Source: Fasciolopsis buskii (taxonomy: Eukaryota; Platyhelminthes; Trematoda; Plagiorchiida; Fasciolidae). From it: a stretch of 64,000 bases of DNA. A program made the position numbers and the translations under genes. Shown here in pieces: positions 63,101-64,000 of this stretch (position 1 is the first letter of the stretch; each line of letters opens with the position of its first letter). The DNA is taken from the NCBI GenBank assembly GCA_008360955.1, contig LUCM01009859.1, positions 154,978-218,977 on the forward strand, in the 5' to 3' direction. The notes beneath the pieces were generated by a model that was given only the letters and a program-made list of their open reading frames with translations, had not been told where the DNA came from and did not search any database.

Positions 63101-64000
63101 ATGGGTTCCCCAAAGAAATGGAGTATATTTCGGAGTTTTAGACTCATAATGCGTTTGATTTCAAGGTGTGAATGCCCCCCCTTAGGATAGTTTCCAATGG
63201 TACGTAGATCATAGGTGAATAAAAGCCGAAATATGTTCAGATTTATGGAGCAAAACTCCGAATTCGGTTCCCATATGAATTCGCTTCGTGCTGCTGATTA
63301 AGTACTGCGTGCGGTTTTTCAATTTCTTTCCTTGTGAACTAGTTTACTTGTTCCCATAGGATAACTAATACAAGCTTTCCTACTAGGAATCTGTTCAAAT
63401 TTATCCCTGAAAGTCATTCTTGTTGAGTAAATACGATAGGACGTTTATACTCGGCTATCAAATTCGTAAGTAGGGAGAAAGGTGTATTTGTCTCGAACCG
63501 AGCTATCATGAAAATGCTGGATAGTTATCAACGAACGGTTTACAACTATTGAAGCTGCCCGATAGACCGTCAGCTGCGGGGGCAGGATGACGGAATTCAT
63601 GGTGCTCAATTTCATTCTGGCTGTGTATCTGAATCATACATGTGAACCATTTTTTTCTCCATCCACTTCTCTTTAGTCTATCTGATTGCGTCATTTCTAT
63701 TTGGTAATAATAACAGGGCACATTCCTTCATCTCCTGGAATTTGCCAGAGTTGTTTGTTTCAAGGTGCGTTTGCTTTTGGGAAGCAGTTTCGGTAGTAAA
63801 ATCTAAAGCGGGATCGGGACAGTCTGTTTAATCGGTGTGGTGACGTTCGAAGCAGGAAAGTGTTTTGAAACAAAAGAAGGGAAGCAGACGTCTACTTTTC
63901 TCCGGCCGTAAATCCTCAATCGATTCTATCTCGCGTTCTCTATCTCCAGTTCCCACGAGCTTTGGTGACAAAAACCAAGCGCAGCAGACAAAATTTCGTT
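60179..64000. other. Right end of window, no firm gene
   Basis: A good acceptor at 62360 ('tttattcctacag') precedes an open frame to about 62555, and minus-strand frames at 61003-61236 and 61915-62298 look mildly protein-like, but no model is supported. A degenerate ACT/ATT trinucleotide region lies at about 62788-62945. Confidence 0.3.
62788..62945. repeat. Degenerate ACT/ATT/ACC trinucleotide repeat
   Basis: Successive act, att, acc and gct triplets run for about 150 bases and produce a Leu/Pro-rich spurious frame. Confidence 0.75.

Noticed and set aside
1..64000. CRISPR arrays, bacterial operons, ribosome binding sites
   Set aside because: Split C2H2 coding exons, GT-AG introns and retroelements show the DNA is eukaryotic, and no regularly spaced direct repeats were seen.

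Overview
This window looks like chromosomal DNA of an animal, most probably a parasitic flatworm, and a digenean trematode is my best guess. Four things point that way: moderate GC, intron-rich genes whose introns run from about 0.7 to 2.4 kb, long gene-poor stretches, and decayed RTE-type, CR1/Jockey-type and Penelope-like retroelements of the kinds common in trematodes. The organism is inferred; no ribosomal or mitochondrial marker is present. Almost none of the short ORFs are real genes.

The one gene I can build with confidence is a multi-exon C2H2 zinc-finger regulator on the plus strand (16515-31053). Seven coding exons join with matching phases at all six introns and give about 1445 residues, ending at a TGA in the last exon. 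The true 5' exon is not identified and may lie upstream. The product has nine C2H2 fingers, poly-Gln and poly-Gly tracts and two PxDLS motifs typical of CtBP-recruiting repressors. Three of the fingers belong to a repeated finger-plus-tail module that contains SN(W/Y)KWD.

The left flank (1-16.5 kb) is dominated by a striking structure. Two arms of about 1180 bp (1740-2919 and 6385-7564) are near-identical, ungapped reverse complements around a 3.46-kb unique spacer. Next come several CA/TG microsatellites (5.7-10.4 kb) and a repeat-like stretch at 12.0-12.8 kb.

The right flank (31-64 kb) is a graveyard of mobile elements. An RTE-type LINE lies on the minus strand, apparently split by a CR1/Jockey-type LINE and a small foldback repeat (32.8-36.4 kb). 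Further right are a possible Gypsy integrase relic (39.3-39.7 kb), a tRNA-like SINE (43.26 kb), a Penelope-like element that still shows RT and GIY-YIG segments (44.3-46.0 kb), and a Penelope-terminus or hammerhead-like hairpin (48.7 kb). A dispersed repeat family recurs at 26.8, 33.9, 41.8 and 50.0 kb. Two isolated exon candidates with good splice signals (52.97 and 59.98 kb) hint at another plus-strand gene near the right end, but I could not join them.
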